In this document: piece by piece, positions 1-9,643 of the stretch
How positions within the stretch are numbered: position 1 is the stretch's first letter
Layout: each line of letters opens with the position of its first letter
DNA from: Euclidia mi
Lineage: Eukaryota > Arthropoda > Insecta > Lepidoptera > Erebidae
Length of the DNA: 64,000 bases
NCBI GenBank assembly: GCA_944739405.2
Contig: OX123182.2
Span: forward strand, 57,849,183 to 57,913,182
Direction of reading: 5' to 3'
Notes under the pieces: generated by a model
What the model was told of the DNA's origin: nothing
The model's database searches: none
The model's input: only the letters and a program-made list of their open reading frames with translations
Position numbers and translations under genes: made by a program

Positions 1-478
1 CGCACAAATAAAGTGAACGTTTTCGGCTTAGCAATGAAATTAAGAATTATTAGGATACTATTAGGTACATTGCTTTTTTTGTTAGAAATATTGCATTATC
101 TGCCAATAGCATCATGCAGTATAAAAATAGTTTAATAAAATTATATGGATTTATTATGCTTTAGCCTTGTTTTTATAGGTATGTGACAAGAGTAATAGCT
201 GATATTCCTTCGTATAATAAGTACTTATTAAGTCAGAATATTTGGGATACAGGCTCGTCGTTTGGAATTTGTTGTGTGTGTCTCAACGCCATCGTCCTGA
301 GCACGAAGCTCAGTATACCTAACTGAAACTAATTATCTGATATTAAGCCAAATTATATCTATTTAGATCTTTACCTCCTACTAATATGCTGCAGAGTAAG
401 TTTGTTTGTATGGTTGAACATATCTAATCTCAAGAACTACCTAGTGCAACAATAGAAAAAAAAACATTATGTTTGATA
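1..478. other. non-coding, no gene recognised
   Basis: AT-rich sequence with no open frame of note and no repeat family that I recognise. It ends at the perfect palindrome that begins at 479. Confidence 0.5.
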
Positions 479-580
479 ACCCACTTTATAATTGAGCTCA
501 AAGTTTGATATTATAGCATTTCTTGATAAATATCAAGAAATGCTATAATATCAAACTTTGAGCTCAATTATAAAGTGGGT
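479..580. repeat. perfect 102-bp palindrome
   Basis: Two 50-base arms are exact reverse complements around a 2-base centre (AA, about 529-530). The arms start ACCCACTTTATAATTG and return as CAATTATAAAGTGGGT. No mismatch is visible. It could be a foldback element, a recent DNA-repair inversion, or a read or assembly foldback artefact. It encodes no protein. Confidence 0.9.
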
Positions 581-1417
581 GTGAATGCGGGACTTGTGCT
601 TTACAAAAGTCAAAATATTGTAAATCAGTAATGCCAAGTTTGCCCGATTCGCCGTCCGGACTCCGGTGTTTGTCATTTTATATAGAAACTTATCGTTTAC
701 TGGCATTATAATGATGGATCAGTAAAAACAATGGTTAAAAGTTTCACTTAAAATGATATTGGAGATATTTAAAATCCATTTTTTTGTCTCAGTTATGAAG
801 GATTATGTTGGATTGTTATTAATACTGACACAAATTGACGTACTTCTTCAACCCTCAAAGCGAATTCTATTCAAAATGCTATATTTCGCTTTAAAGAACA
901 TATGACAATGTTAGTAAGAAAACAAGCTTATATTTAATAAATATACTTATCTGATCCGACTTGTAGATAAGTCGATTTCTGAGCGCTTAAGATTTTGATG
1001 AAAGCTTTCTTGAATCTGTTGAATGCTAGGTACCTACATAGCTCTCATATCTGTTACAAATAGTATATAGGTATTATACTTATTTGTAAAAAAACTTCGA
1101 ATACATTATGCTATAGAATAGAAGAGATAGCTCGAGTACCTAAAAAAATATCTTCTTTTCTTTTCTTTAAACAAAAACACATCGCAAATGATTTCTCAAG
1201 CAGGCAAGTAAAATAACCGCCTTAAAATGAGGTACCTACACTCAAACTCGTAAAAATATTTTGTGGATCACTCCTGGTGTTCGCGCTTGGTACCTAGTTG
1301 TTGGCGGTTGCATAAACGACTACGTATGACATACGTGCAAAATCTAAAAACTTATGAAATTCCATGTAAATTGTTTTTACTTTTGCATGGCGTTTATAAG
1401 AATTAGAAGGAATAGAA
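581..1417. other. non-coding, no gene recognised
   Basis: AT-rich DNA. I see no coding frame, RNA gene or recognisable transposon here. Confidence 0.5.
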
Positions 1418-1442
1418 CGTATGTATGTATGTATGTATGTAT
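1418..1442 (+). repeat. (GTAT)n microsatellite
   Basis: About six uninterrupted GTAT tetranucleotides. Confidence 0.9.
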
Positions 1443-1603
1443 CCGTATCTTTCTTTATACATAAAATCATATGGAAAATAGTATTAATACGGTCTTCATT
1501 AAAAGCTGCAATAGAATATACATATTATACATTCAAGATAAATTTCAAAATTTGTTGGTATAATACGAAAACGTAGCAGCCATATACACGTTTCTTCAGC
1601 ATT

Positions 1604-1870
1604 AGGCGGGTCCACACAGACCGAGCAGCCTCGCGAGGAAAATGCTTCGCGAGGCTGCTCGGTCTGTGTGGACGTGGCTCGGTCGAGGAAAACGCATGTG
1701 CTGCCGCGGCCGAGCTTACCATACGCCCGAGCTACCGAATTAGACACGTCCACACAGAGCGCGCAGCCTCGCGAGGAATTGGCGCGCGAGGCTGCGCGCT
1801 CTGTGTGGACGTGCCCCGGTCGAGGCAAGCGCGTGTGCCGCCGCGGGCGAGCGACCGAGCGGCCGAGCCA
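1604..1870. mobile_element. GC-rich foldback/MITE-like cluster
   Basis: The block is GC-rich against AT-rich flanks and contains two strong hairpins. One spans 1610-1673 (arms GTCCACACAGACCGAGCAGC and its complement) and one spans 1745-1813 (arms CACGTCCACACAGAGCGC and its complement). Both are built around a TCGCGAGG core. The left edge reads TTA then GGCGGGTCC. The same terminus occurs reversed at 6075-6130, where GGACCCGCC is followed by TAA. A flanking TTA on both copies would fit a 3-bp TWA target duplication as in PIF/Harbinger elements, but a complete pair of ends is not resolved here. Class is inferred. Confidence 0.55.
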
Positions 1871-1984
1871 TCGAGTTTGGTTTTTTGTTTTGCCGCGGTC
1901 CGTACGCTGTTTCGTGCCTCGCTCGAACATAATAATCCCTACTAATAATATAAATTCGCAAGTGTGTTTGTATGTTGGACATTT

Positions 1985-2245
1985 TTTTATTGACTCACGT
2001 CTGTATCCGCGTAAGGATAGGCAGAGTTGTATTATTATTACATCCACATTTCCCAATGAAATGTTTAGGTCCCACGTAATAGGGGACGAGCCTATTGCCG
2101 TTAACAGGCACATCAGCAGACTCCGTGCTGCTTTTGAGAATTCGGGCAAACCCAGTAACACTTTTGCCCGACCCGGGAATCGAACCCGGGACCTCCGCTC
2201 AGCAGTCGCATACCCTATCCACTGGTCACTGAATGACGGAGGATA
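1985..2245 (-). mobile_element. tRNA-derived SINE, family A
   Basis: Read on the minus strand, a tRNA-like head carries an A-box region (CAGTGGATAGGGTATGCGAC) and a B box (GGTTCGATTCC). These are followed by a tRNA-unrelated body. The same family is present at 57240-57500, and a head fragment occurs at 21275-21350 and 23636-23711. The family is a non-autonomous retroelement copied by a LINE and transcribed from internal RNA polymerase III boxes. It is not a functional tRNA gene, because the sequence after the head does not form an acceptor stem end. Confidence 0.75.
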
Positions 2246-2403
2246 CATTCATCATAACATTCTCATCTTTGACGCTATTTATTGTACCAATGATAATCCT
2301 TCAGTCTGTGCTTCGGTTACAGTATCCTTGCCTACAGATATTCATTTCCTATAATTCATTCTATGTTTTTTTCCATGTCTACCTATTCCATCCTTTAGGT
2401 ATA

Positions 2404-2635
2404 ACAATAATCAACGACCGTTTGGCAAAGCGGGAGTGTAAGCGACTGCAACGCCGAAGGTCGCGGGTTCGATTCCCGCTCATGTCAAACACTTGTGTGC
2501 ATGAACATGAATGTTTTTCTTGGTCTGGGTGTTTCTATGTATATATTTACAAAAAAAGTAAGTATAAGTAAATATGTATGTTATGGCTTATGGCCCATTA
2601 TTACCATTGTCTAGTACCCAAAGTAGGTACAGCAA
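2404..2635 (+). mobile_element. tRNA-derived SINE, family B
   Basis: The plus strand shows an A-box-like segment (GGGAGTGTAAGCGACTG) and a B box (GGTTCGATTCC). The body contains CTTGGTCTGGGTGTTTCTAT. More complete copies lie reversed at 17276-17529 and 56246-56514. This copy has decayed and lacks a clear 3' tail, because it runs straight into the repeat starting at 2636. Confidence 0.75.
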
Positions 2636-2822
2636 TTGGCGTCAGTCAGGCAGCCGGCTAGTAAAAACACATGCTACAACCCTATTGCAGTATGACCATT
2701 TCCAAGTACTATATTTATGAACAAAATTTAAAAATAAGAGAGAGGAGAGACCAACGATCTCACATTGATACGTAGACCTATAGAATATATATAGTATAGA
2801 TATAGTATAGATGGCAAATGTA
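2636..2822 (+). repeat. dispersed direct repeat, copy 1
   Basis: Starts TTGGCGTCAGTCAGGCAGCC and matches 5201-5377 over nearly its whole length, with small indels in a GAGA-rich stretch. No coding potential is seen. The pair may be two copies of one unclassified element or part of a local duplication that also includes 4464-4690 and 5450-5645. Confidence 0.8.
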
Positions 2823-3245
2823 CCAAAGAGTACCTTTGTATATAGGAGGATAGAGACGTCACTCAAGCTATTAGCGCTACCTGGCGGTCGTTTCAAGCAT
2901 TTTTTAACTATAGTAGGTATTTTATTAGATATTATTAGACAAATTTATTTTATTATGTGGTTCAATTACATATACATCACTAAGTGAAAACCATGGTTTT
3001 CGCTTATGGATGTACATGCTACTGAACTGAAGTGTGTAACTGCGTACTGTAAAATTATATAAAATAAAACATTGGTTTAATAGCACCCTTTATTTTTCAA
3101 ACGTTTTTTACAATATTCATAACATTTTTGTTGTATCTGAGATTTTTCATCATAGTCAATTCTGGACCCAGTTAAAACTTTATTGATGACTTTACACCAA
3201 GTAAAAATAAATAAGTTGGTGCATATTTCTTCAAATTTTTTTAGA
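2823..3245. other. non-coding, AT-rich
   Basis: No gene or recognised element. Several AATAAA-like motifs occur but have no gene to serve. Confidence 0.5.
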
Positions 3246-3246
3246 C

Positions 3247-3378
3247 TTTTTTATTCAAGATGCGTAAGTTCCTAATGCAGCCCTTCTGCGTGACTCCACG
3301 CATCCGGCGCAGCATATTCATCTCATTGACACGCAGGCTGTGCGATACAATCGCTGGCAGCTATAGTTCGGATAAAAA
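3247..3378 (-). pseudogene. LINE reverse transcriptase C-terminal fragment
   Basis: On the minus strand a short frame ending near 3247 reads MNMLRRMRGVTQKGCIRN. This resembles the segment after the RT palm in RTE-like and related LINE proteins, where a phrase of the type EMRMLRWMCGVTRxDRIRN is typical. Only about 35 residues are readable, with stops or frame changes on both sides. It is a relic. Assignment rests on one short motif recalled from the family, so the exact clade is uncertain. Confidence 0.5.
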
Positions 3379-3379
3379 C

Positions 3380-3835
3380 CTGTGTTGCACATTTTACTTT
3401 CATGTTTGATATTTTCTTTGAATTCACATGATATATTACTTTTGGCATTAAGCAAAGTCCTTGATATGCAGGATTTTCACTTTGCAGAAGCATAGTATGT
3501 TTCCTTTTGCTAAAATTTTTTGCCCATCATTAATTACTTTAAAAATTATTTTCATTATTTTCTCAAATTGATCAAATATATTGTCATTGAAGTCGGGTGT
3601 AAGGGAAGCTGTTCAAATCATTCGGCTAAGTGTTATTAGTGATGGTAATACAAAAACCTTTCTGAGCACGCTCTCGGACCCTATTTCTAATAGGTCACCA
3701 CTTTCTAGCCTTTTTTAAACAGTCTGCCCATTTTTCAATTACCAATCTTCCTGATACTGTAGCATAGTGAAAATCATTGCAGGGGATATATACATTCAGT
3801 GTCTTTAAAAGAAATGGGTTTTCTCATAGCTTTAA
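3380..3835. other. non-coding
   Basis: No gene or recognised element seen. Confidence 0.45.
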
Positions 3836-4012
3836 TCATCATCATCATCCTCCTAGTTTTCAACCTGGGGTCCGCTTACTCCTCTAACCGGATTTGGCTG
3901 AATATGAGTTTTTCCACAGAGCGACTGCCTGTCTGACCTCCGCAACTCAAAGGGATAGCACTATTCCATGGTTTAGACTAATGACAGTTTATTTTGAAGG
4001 TACTGATTCCTT
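3836..4012 (-). mobile_element. SINE-like repeat, family D (partial)
   Basis: Shares a block with 20448-20800 and 22809-23161, including TTTTCCACAG, GCGACTGC and CCATGGTTTAGACTA. In the longer copies the plus strand ends with the complement of a B-box-like motif (GGGTTCGGATC when reversed), so the family probably reads on the minus strand and is tRNA-derived. Only the body is present here. Confidence 0.55.
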
Positions 4013-4463
4013 AAAATGACTGCCCATTACTTTAAGGAAACTTTACACACAAAACGATAACCTTAAGATCATTTAGATGACTTATAAAAGTGGCTTTAGT
4101 TACTTACAAATTTTATTACAGTTTCAAACACAACATCTTCTTGTGGACATTGCTGCGAATGTTGCTAAATTCCAGTGGAATGCAAAATTTCTCAAGTAAG
4201 ATGGGTACCTAGGCGAAGAGTGCGGGAATCAGAGTCCAGGAAATTAAGAAACATTAATATTTAAATGTTGTTTTCAGAATAAAAAATGCTTTTTACAGAT
4301 ATTTTTATGGAGAAAATTTTGAAATAAATATTATAAGAATAATTAAACGTGAGAATAAGTGATTATGTAAAAAAGTGTGTTCTACTGCCATCTAGCGCTC
4401 ATTTTATCTAAATAAATGAGGTTCTATTCAACTTTGTTCTAAGTTTTAAAACTATGAAATGTA
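4013..4463. other. non-coding
   Basis: AT-rich DNA with no recognised gene or element. Confidence 0.45.
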
Positions 4464-4690
4464 CTATTTCACTGTAATTCACAAGTCGACAATTTGATAC
4501 ATGCATTCTGAATTCAAATTTTATGACAACTACAATTTTGTTTTTTCCTACGGTGCCGAGGCTGCCGCGCTCTAGGCCGCGTTCACATTTATCTGATGTA
4601 ATCTGTCGTGACGGCGTCTTTCATGTCGCGACAGACAATATCCCGGTCTGCGACGGAAAAGGGGGGGGGTCTACAGCGCGAATTAAGAGA
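4464..4690 (+). mobile_element. Harbinger-type element, left end (copy 1)
   Basis: Sequence from 4464, including GGCCGCGTTCACATTTATCT at 4575, is repeated at 5450-5645. In that second copy it forms the left end of a complete MITE (5561-6049). This copy is more degraded, and no matching right end was found before 5200. Confidence 0.6.
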
Positions 4691-4801
4691 TTGGACTCAG
4701 ATTAATTGTAAAAAAAAAATACTTTATTTAATTATAACAGCTTAACAGTATATTTAAAATATAAAATAGTAATAGCTAATGTTAGATCTACAAAGGTATT
4801 T

Positions 4802-5000
4802 TTAATACGTATTTGTGTTTTTTTTACCGGAACAACGTACAAAATATAGTACAAAGTTGTATTCAAAGCTCAGTAGTAAACGGCGACTTACTAAAATCTC
4901 AAATGCACCTTCAGTACCACGAGATTTGAATAAATCATCTGCCGCCATACGACTATTTTCCTCTTCTGATGATATTTCATCCTCCAAGTAAATTACTAAA
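4802..5000 (-). pseudogene. PIF/Harbinger transposase N-terminal remnant (tentative)
   Basis: The minus-strand frame has an acidic start (DDLDLDLVIYLEDEISSEEE) followed by a phrase with GAFEILVSRRLL. PIF/Harbinger nucleases (HARBI1-like) often begin with an acidic stretch and a GxFxxLxxxL motif near the N-terminus, before the catalytic DDE core. Nothing of the catalytic core is present, and the frame ends after about 60 residues. Context supports the call: it lies between two copies of a Harbinger-like terminus, and a short MDDELIDFF frame inside the MITE at 5743-5775 could be the start of the same ORF. Identification is tentative. Confidence 0.4.
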
Positions 5001-5200
5001 TCTAAATCAAGGTCATCGATTTTCTATCTTGGATACTTTTCGTTTGACATTTGTTTAAAAAAATGACTGACGGTGTGTTAAAACGGCCGTGGAACTTTCC
5101 ACACGTCGTTATCGTAAAGACGGCCGCCTTTTTGCGTCTGTAATATTATGGCCGCTATATGACGGCACCGCTTTCCTAGGAAACCAAAGCTTAAGGAGGG

Positions 5201-5377
5201 TTGGCGTCAGTCAGGCAGCCGGGTAGTGAAAACACATGCCACAACCCTATTGCAGTATGACCATTTCCAAGTACTATATGTATTTATGAACAAAATTTAA
5301 AAATAAGAGAGAGAAAAAGAAAGAGAGACCAAGGATCTCACATTGATACGTAAAACCGATAGATGGTAAATGAACTA
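5201..5377 (+). repeat. dispersed direct repeat, copy 2
   Basis: Second copy of the 2636-2822 repeat, starting TTGGCGTCAGTCAGGCAGCC. It has an expanded GAGA/GAAA tract in the middle. Confidence 0.8.
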
Positions 5378-5560
5378 TGTCACTCTAATTCACAAGTGGC
5401 AAAATACATGCACAATAATATCACATGAGTAAATAAACCGAATAGTATCATAGATTTTCAACTATATTTTCATGTTCTGAATTCAAACTTTATGACAACT
5501 ACAATTTCGTTTTTACTACGGATATTTATAAACAGATGTTGCCGAGGCTGCTGCGCTTTA

Positions 5561-6049
5561 GGCCGCGTTTATATTTATCTGACGTGATCTGTAGTGACGG
5601 CGTCTGTCTTGTCGCGGCAGACGATATCCCGGTCTGTGACAGGGAGGGTGGGGTGTGGGGCCGGTACAGCGCGCGACACGACACGTCAGACAAATGTGTA
5701 CTGTCTGTCGTAAAGCGCCAGACGCGCGTATACAATTGCGCTATGGACGACGAACTAATTGACTTCTTTTTATAATATTATTCTTATACAGTACCTATAG
5801 ACGAGCTAATTGAATACAAAATAATATAATCCTATGTAAATAATTTATGGATATAATTGGATATCTACTTAATCTGAATCGGATAATTCATCAAAAACAT
5901 TGCGAAAGCGTGAACTCCACGAGAGTCAAGACAGAACTGATTCAAAACTGCGTCAGATCGCGACAGATGGCGACAGACAAATGTGAACGGTAAGTAATTA
6001 CGACAGAGACCGTCACGAGAGATCTCGTCAGATAAATGTAAACGCAGCT
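5561..6049. mobile_element. Harbinger-type MITE with TTA target duplication
   Basis: The left end GGCCGCGTTTATATTTATCT and the right end AGATAAATGTAAACGCAGCT are imperfect inverted repeats of about 23 bp (through GAC/GTC). TTA lies immediately outside both (5558-5560 and 6050-6052). A 3-bp TWA duplication is characteristic of PIF/Harbinger. The 489-bp interior contains further copies of GACAGA/TCTGTC-type subterminal motifs and a short frame beginning MDDELIDFF (5743), consistent with an internally deleted autonomous element. It is non-autonomous and has no transposase. Confidence 0.7.
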
Positions 6050-6074
6050 TTATTCTATGGCCGCGCTCGTTCGG

Positions 6075-6130
6075 GGACCGTCTCCTAGCGCGGCAAATGC
6101 CTCGCGAGGCTGCTCGGTCTGTGTGGACCC
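6075..6130 (-). repeat. reversed terminus of the 1604 GC-rich element
   Basis: Contains CTCGCGAGGCTGCTCGGTCT followed by GTGTGGACCCGCC and TAA, the reverse complement of the left edge at 1602-1640. It probably marks the end of a second MITE family abutting the Harbinger-type MITE. Confidence 0.6.
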
Positions 6131-6132
6131 GC

Positions 6133-6548
6133 CTAATCGAGCATAACAATAACAGTTGTAAGAATAAACTAAATGCGAGAAATGTTCGTGAAACACATAT
6201 TCGCAGAGAAAATGTTCCCGGAACAGATATTTAAAGTAAGTAGATAAAAGATATGTACATTAGCTGCAATAGACGGTGCATTACGGAAGCACATTAAGTG
6301 TATAATACGTGTATGAAGGTGGACACGTACGTGCATATCTTAGTAGTATCGCAAGTTTCTCGGAATACAGCGCCGCTTTATACTTCTTACATTCGTTGGT
6401 AGAGATTCTAGAAGTTTGCAGTTTATACTGTTTTGTAGTTTGAAATACTTAGTTCTCTTTTATTATTAATGGCTTTGTCGCTTTACGAGCGTAACGCCAT
6501 TTTGTTCTGCAACTTACTTTGCTGATAAATAGATAATTTAATATCTTC
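6133..6548. other. non-coding
   Basis: No gene or element recognised between the MITE and the Penelope-like element. Confidence 0.45.
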
Positions 6549-7071
6549 ATATATCGCGATAAAATCCGTAAACTCTAGTTTGATTTCAATGTGTAACATT
6601 CGCGTAAACCCAAGATTTTTGGGTTTATTTATATTGGTTTAACTAAGTTATTATATTTAAACCGAATGATCTAAAAACTACATTTTTAATTTCATACTAG
6701 CCGACGTTTTGAATTCTTTACAGGATTAATGTTCACGGCAGACTGAGGTGATGTTTGTCTTTTTCTTGAATAATAATAAATAATAAAATTCTTTATTGAC
6801 ACAAATTAATGTACATAATCAGTGAATTCTCTGGCCCCCAATCTAGTGAGTACAGTATTTCAGGGACCAGTCAATCGAATCAGCCAATTTTGTCGGTCAC
6901 ACCCTTGATATATGGGAGGACAGCAGGTTGTCTTTCTACTGTGGCTGGTTTTTCTTTCTTCTGGGATCTGTGACAGTGTCTTGCAGAACTTGCGTGACAT
7001 GTTGAAGCTCAGCGTCCAGGTGTTTCTTTTCACAGATCCCTTGGGCTCTCTGAAACAGAGACATTCCTACA

Positions 7072-7368
7072 TTCCAATCTCACCACCATCCTAAACAGTT
7101 AGCTACTGTAGCCACAGTAGAAAGACAACCTGCTGTCCTCCCATACATCAAGGGTGTGACCAACAAAATTGACTACATCTTGAAGCGAGCTTCAATCAAA
7201 ATTTACCACAAGCCGCCAACGAAGATAAGTCAATTATTACCAACAGTCAAGTGTCAGTTACCCTTGCAAGAGGCCGGTATCTATAAATTTGACTGTGAAT
7301 GTGGGCTCTCATACATTGGACAAACCAAGAGAAGCAAAGGCATACGACTGAAAGAACATTCTTCTTAG
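7072..7368 (+). pseudogene. Penelope RT end and GIY-YIG endonuclease, N part
   Basis: The open frame reads VERQPAVLPYIKGV, then KIDYILKRASIKIYHKPP, then AGIYKFDCECGLSYIGQTKR. The first parts match the region after the RT thumb of Penelope-like elements. The last is the GIY-YIG core, here GIY and then YIG, with the Cys-x-Cys pair (CEC) characteristic of Penelope endonucleases and a following Lys/Arg-rich KEH. The endonuclease nicks target DNA for target-primed reverse transcription. The frame is cut at KEH by the RTE insertion whose duplication is TGAAAGAACAT, and resumes at 7678. The true start lies upstream and is missing. Confidence 0.8.
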
Positions 7369-7677
7369 TCGCTGTCTTCATTGATGAAGGTCGTGTCCAG
7401 TAGAAGTGTAATCTTTGATCACTTCTTGGATTACATTTTTCCACTTGTTCCTGTCCTCGGCGGTCTTTAAAGCTGCAGGTATTGGGAGGCCGGTGAAATG
7501 TTTGACTGAGTCTGACCAACGGGTAATCGAGCGACCGCGTGGTCTTTTCCCGTCGACCTGCCCAACTACTATCAGCTTTTCCAGGTTGTCAGGGGTCCTG
7601 CGAGCTATGTGTCCGAAATACCTAAGTATTCGCTGGAAACAGATAGTTGATAGCCTCATAGTGTAACAGTGTAGTAG
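7360..7677 (-). mobile_element. RTE-type LINE 3' fragment inserted in Penelope
   Basis: The minus strand encodes the C-terminus of an RTE-like polyprotein, including RILRYFGHIARR, DGKRPRGRSITRWSD and AEDRNKWKNVIQEV, with a stop at 7378. The same phrases occur at the C-terminus of the intact RTE at 34519 (ILKYFGHVSRR, GTRPRGRSPMRWTDQI). The element is 5'-truncated and has a GAA-rich 3' end at 7360-7370. It is bounded by an 11-bp target duplication TGAAAGAACAT (7349-7359 and 7678-7688). This is a standard dead-on-arrival LINE insertion. Confidence 0.9.
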
Positions 7678-7987
7678 TGAAAGAACATATAGCTGACATA
7701 AAACATAAACGCTCAACAATGTCTGCTTTGTGTGAATACGTGGAACAAGGACCCTGCGATTTGATGAACCACAGATACTCACAAAAGAACACCGTTTTCT
7801 TCCAAGGATGATACGAGAGGCTATTGAAGTTAAAAAACGCCCTAATTTCAATAGAGAAGATGGTTGGAATGTTCCTCCAGCTTGGGACCCTGTCATAAGG
7901 CTAATGAAACCCAAGAAGGACAAAGTCACAAGAAGATCTAAGGACACTGTGAGCTCATCCTGCGTAAATAGTAACACCAACAGTTGA
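7678..7987 (+). pseudogene. Penelope GIY-YIG endonuclease, C part
   Basis: This is the continuation after the RTE insertion. One frame gives VKEHIADIKHKRS. A shift near 7755 moves to the frame RFDEPQILTKEHRFLPRMI, then REAIEVKKRPNFNREDGW, ending at TGA 7985-7987. The phrase with R-E-A-I-E-x-x-K-x-P-N-F-N-x-E-D-G is the conserved tail of Penelope endonucleases, where the Glu and Asn of this block contribute to the active site. The frameshift plus the insertion make it non-functional. Confidence 0.8.
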
Positions 7988-8284
7988 AAAATGTTTGGGT
8001 ACTTTGAGATAACTTATACATTCAAGAAAAGACCAACATCACCTCAGTCTGCCGTGAACATGAATCCTGTAAAGAATTCGAAACGTCGGCTAGTAATAAA
8101 TTTAAAAAATAAATGTAGTTTCTAGATCATTCGGTTTAAATCTAATAACTTAGTTAAACCAATATATCGCGATGAAATCCGTAAACTGTAGTTTAATTTC
8201 AAATAGATAATTTTCCCACAAATTGTGTATTTTATTTGAATGTAGGTTCTTCTCGTTTGAACGACCGTAAAATAATGATATATT

Positions 8285-9310
8285 TTAGTTGATCCAAGAT
8301 GGCAGACGGGAAATTAAAGATGGCGGATGAGAAAATTTTCAAAATCAATATTGGTATCGCCTTCGATATTTAAAAGGGTGGGGTATCGAAATATACCGTC
8401 TATTTCGTGTTCAAAGATAGCTGACAGGAAATCAAAGATGGCGGATGGGAAAATTTTTAAAAATCAATATTGGTATCGTCTGCGGTATTAAAAGGGATGG
8501 AGAATCCAAATACAACATCTGTTTCGTGATTCAAGATGGTGGAGGGGAAATCAAAGATGGCAGATGGGAACAATTTAAAAAATCAATATGGGTATCATCT
8601 CCGATGATTTAAGGGATGTAGAATCCAAATACAACATCTATTTCGTGATCAAAGATGGCGGATAGGAAATCAAAGATGGCGGACGGGATTTTTTTTAAGT
8701 CGATATGGGTATCGTCTTCGATATTTTAAGGAATGGGGAATTCAAAAACACCATCTATTTCGTGATCAAAGATGGCGGATAGGAAATTTTTAAAAATCAA
8801 TATGGGTATCATCTCCGATATTTTAATGTTTCAGCTCCGGATGGGTTCAATTATTTCAAACCAAATTGAGTTATAATGTACACCAATCTGAGTTTGTCAA
8901 AACATCAAGACGAAAAGAGGTACTTCACCCCTAAAATAAATAACTTAACGCCTAAAACTGGTCAATAAATATAATTTAGTAGAAGCTTTACTCTTCAAAC
9001 TTTGAAAACGATCGTTGAACTCTTGCCTAAATATTAAGGGATGGGGAATCCAAATACATGTTGTATTTCGTGATTTAAGATGGCGGATGGGAAATCAAAG
9101 ATGACTGATGGGAAAAATTTGAATAATCAATATGGGTATCGTCTCTGATGATTTAAGGGATGGTGAATTCAAATACAACATCTATTTCGTGGTCAAAGAT
9201 GGCGAATAGGAAATCAAAGATGGTGGACGGGATTTTTTTTTGAAGTCGATATGGGTATCTTCTCCGACATTTTAAGGAATGGGGAATTCAATATTATATA
9301 AAAATCCATG
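8285..9310 (+). repeat. satellite-like array, ~120-bp units
   Basis: Repeating units contain AAAGATGGCGGATGGGAAAT, AATCAATATGGGTATCGTCT, TTTAAGGGATGGGGAATCC and CATCTATTTCGTGATC in constant order. Units are diverged and some have partial deletions; a unique-looking segment sits around 8825-9040. The final unit (from about 9180) is shared with the inverted arm at 31440-31714. No protein is encoded. Confidence 0.85.
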
Positions 9311-9643
9311 TTTTTTTGTTCATCATTTATAGACTCTGAAATGATAAGAGATTAAGCGCTTAGTTAATGGTAACTTTGGAAAAGGGGCTTGGAAAAAAGG
9401 GAATTAAATAAAAACTCTTAAAAAGGCGATACGGAGTTCGCTGGGTCAGCTAGTTATAGTGATATATATTATTATGGTAATTATATACGTAACAAAATAA
9501 CAATATCAATAATAGTTTATGTACGGTGAAACCATCACTCATTAGTACTCAATAAGCATCGGAATCAATTAGCGGTCATCGCGAGTGCTCTCTCGATCCT
9601 TTATATTATTCCATAGTTTGGTCTATATAATTTATTACTTATT

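Larger units (their letters stand above)
6551..8202 (+). mobile_element. Penelope-like element, 5'-truncated and rearranged
   Basis: The coding remnant has Penelope-type GIY-YIG and flanking sequence. A 39-bp direct repeat bounds the element (6551-6589 and 8164-8202, three or four mismatches). Just inside lies a terminal inverted repeat (6631-6770 against 8021-8166). A further 62-bp inverted repeat (6885-6946 against 7110-7171) shows that the left part is a reversed copy of coding sequence. Penelope elements typically have direct or inverted terminal repeats, sometimes as such partial reversed copies. An RTE fragment is inserted at 7360-7677. RT is almost wholly missing, so the copy is dead. 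Confidence 0.75.

Noticed and set aside
2150..2235. tRNA gene on the minus strand
   Set aside because: A and B boxes are present, but the sequence continues into a repeated body and recurs at other loci, which identifies it as a SINE. The same reasoning applies at 2410-2490, 17460-17530, 56440-56515 and 50470-50562.
1499..2354. long overlapping frames on both strands
   Set aside because: They run through GC-rich hairpins and a SINE. The protein sequence is low-complexity and mirrors the palindromes.
8285..9310. CRISPR-like array
   Set aside because: Units are long, diverged and contiguous with no unique spacers, and the organism is eukaryotic. It is a satellite.
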